Positions 54,097 to 54,309 of a stretch of DNA of 54,309 nt are shown here, one piece after another. The translations under genes and the position numbers were made by a program. The DNA comes from Alcaligenaceae bacterium (lineage in GTDB: Bacteria > Pseudomonadota > Gammaproteobacteria > Burkholderiales > Burkholderiaceae_B), in NCBI GenBank assembly GCA_012727555.1, contig JAAYGT010000079.1:1-54309 (forward strand), written 5' to 3'. The notes under the pieces are model-generated. The model was not told where the DNA came from. It searched no databases and saw only the letters and a program-made list of their open reading frames with translations. How positions within the stretch are numbered: the stretch's first letter is position 1; each line of letters opens with the position of its first letter.

Positions 54097-54132
54097 AATG
54101 CAGTTGCATTATCTTGGCAATGCAGTTGCATT
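54097..54132. promoter_or_regulatory. Tandem palindromic operators
   Basis: AATGCAGTTGCATT occurs twice (54097-54110 and 54119-54132). Each is a palindrome AATGCA-N2-TGCATT, and the starts are 22 bp apart, two helical turns. A minus-strand GATAAT in the first copy may be a -10. They would control the truncated minus-strand gene or something on the plus strand beyond the edge. Confidence 0.65.
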
Positions 54133-54309
54133 GCCTCCAGGGGCGCCCGGCCCGAATGGGTATAAATGGGGGCGCTTTTGGTTGGTAGTTATCGATCACT
54201 ACCGACACATTGCAGCGCGGAAATAAGTACTTGGATGATGGTCAAGACCAGAAACACATTGTCAGGACAACGTCCGTACAACTACAATTAAGACACCCAA
54301 GATTCTGTC
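54133..54309. other. Right end of window, no gene seen
   Basis: No convincing coding frame. GGTAGT and ACTACC (around 54183-54202) make a weak 6-bp inverted repeat. The last 80 bp are AT-richer and could be a promoter for a gene beyond the edge. Confidence 0.4.

Noticed and set aside
47003..54309. Chromosomal integron with TA cassettes
   Set aside because: TA modules and short repeats suggested attC sites. But the repeats lack paired RYYYAAC/GTTRRRY boxes, genes lie in both orientations, copies of the repeat are truncated differently, and no integron integrase is seen. GTTAGGC at 50775-50781 arises only at one junction.
46558..54309. Integrated element bounded by tmRNA direct repeats
   Set aside because: I looked for a second copy of the tmRNA 3' end (GGTTCAATTCCCGCC, GACTCCACCA) and found none in the window. 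No integrase is present. The right boundary may lie outside, so this stays open rather than supported.
46930..54309. CRISPR array
   Set aside because: Repeats in the accessory region are few, unequal in length and spacing, and separated by genes; no regular spacer pattern exists.

Overview
The window reads as chromosomal DNA of a betaproteobacterium of the order Burkholderiales, most likely family Alcaligenaceae. This rests on the gene order gyrA-serC-pheA-hisC-tyrA-aroA-cmk-rpsA-ihfB-lapA-lapB-hldA-hldD, on a tmRNA whose tag reads ANDERFALAA, and on a paa (phenylacetyl-CoA) operon of the betaproteobacterial type. The assignment is from recall of gene order and protein families; no database search was run.

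Positions 1-46920 are mostly ordinary core genome. From the left: the 5' part of aceA (isocitrate lyase), divergent from queF (queuosine synthesis); an MFS transporter; pgsA, uvrC, nagZ and acpS; then a leftward phenylacetate operon paaABCDE-paaN-paaG-paaI-paaK (15185 to 7015). This operon encodes the CoA ligase, the multicomponent ring epoxidase, the isomerase, an aldehyde dehydrogenase and the thioesterase. The divergent repressor gene paaX sits next to a near-consensus promoter whose -35 box lies inside an inverted repeat. Then come orn, an M48 protease, rsgA, a NUDIX CoA pyrophosphatase, rplS, an acyl-CoA dehydrogenase with etfBA, a histone-deacetylase-like hydrolase divergent from mltB, cysM and a ComEA-like protein. 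The block hldD to gyrA follows, with aromatic amino acid, serine and histidine synthesis, cytidylate kinase, S1, IHF-beta and LPS assembly (LapAB, heptose). An OmpA-like protein, ubiG, gph and ssrA (tmRNA) complete the core.

Directly after ssrA (46921-54309) the sequence changes to an accessory patchwork. It carries two TacA/TacT (DUF1778/GNAT) toxin-antitoxin pairs, one with an adjacent small zinc-ribbon gene, an AbrB-type VapBC pair, a Doc toxin with its antitoxin, a Fic protein that looks 5'-truncated, and an unrecognised helical protein of 289 residues. Between them lie fragments: a Doc copy reduced by an in-frame internal deletion, the N-terminus of a HigA-like antitoxin, a probable Mrr-type N-terminus, a LysR-type C-terminus, the start of an IS3-family orfA and an orphan LexA-type box. 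Three copies of one dispersed repeat, a 232-bp duplication and a 70-bp duplicated promoter segment connect these pieces. No integrase is visible in the window. I read this as a toxin-antitoxin hot spot downstream of tmRNA built by repeated insertion, duplication and deletion. It is the most interesting part of the window.
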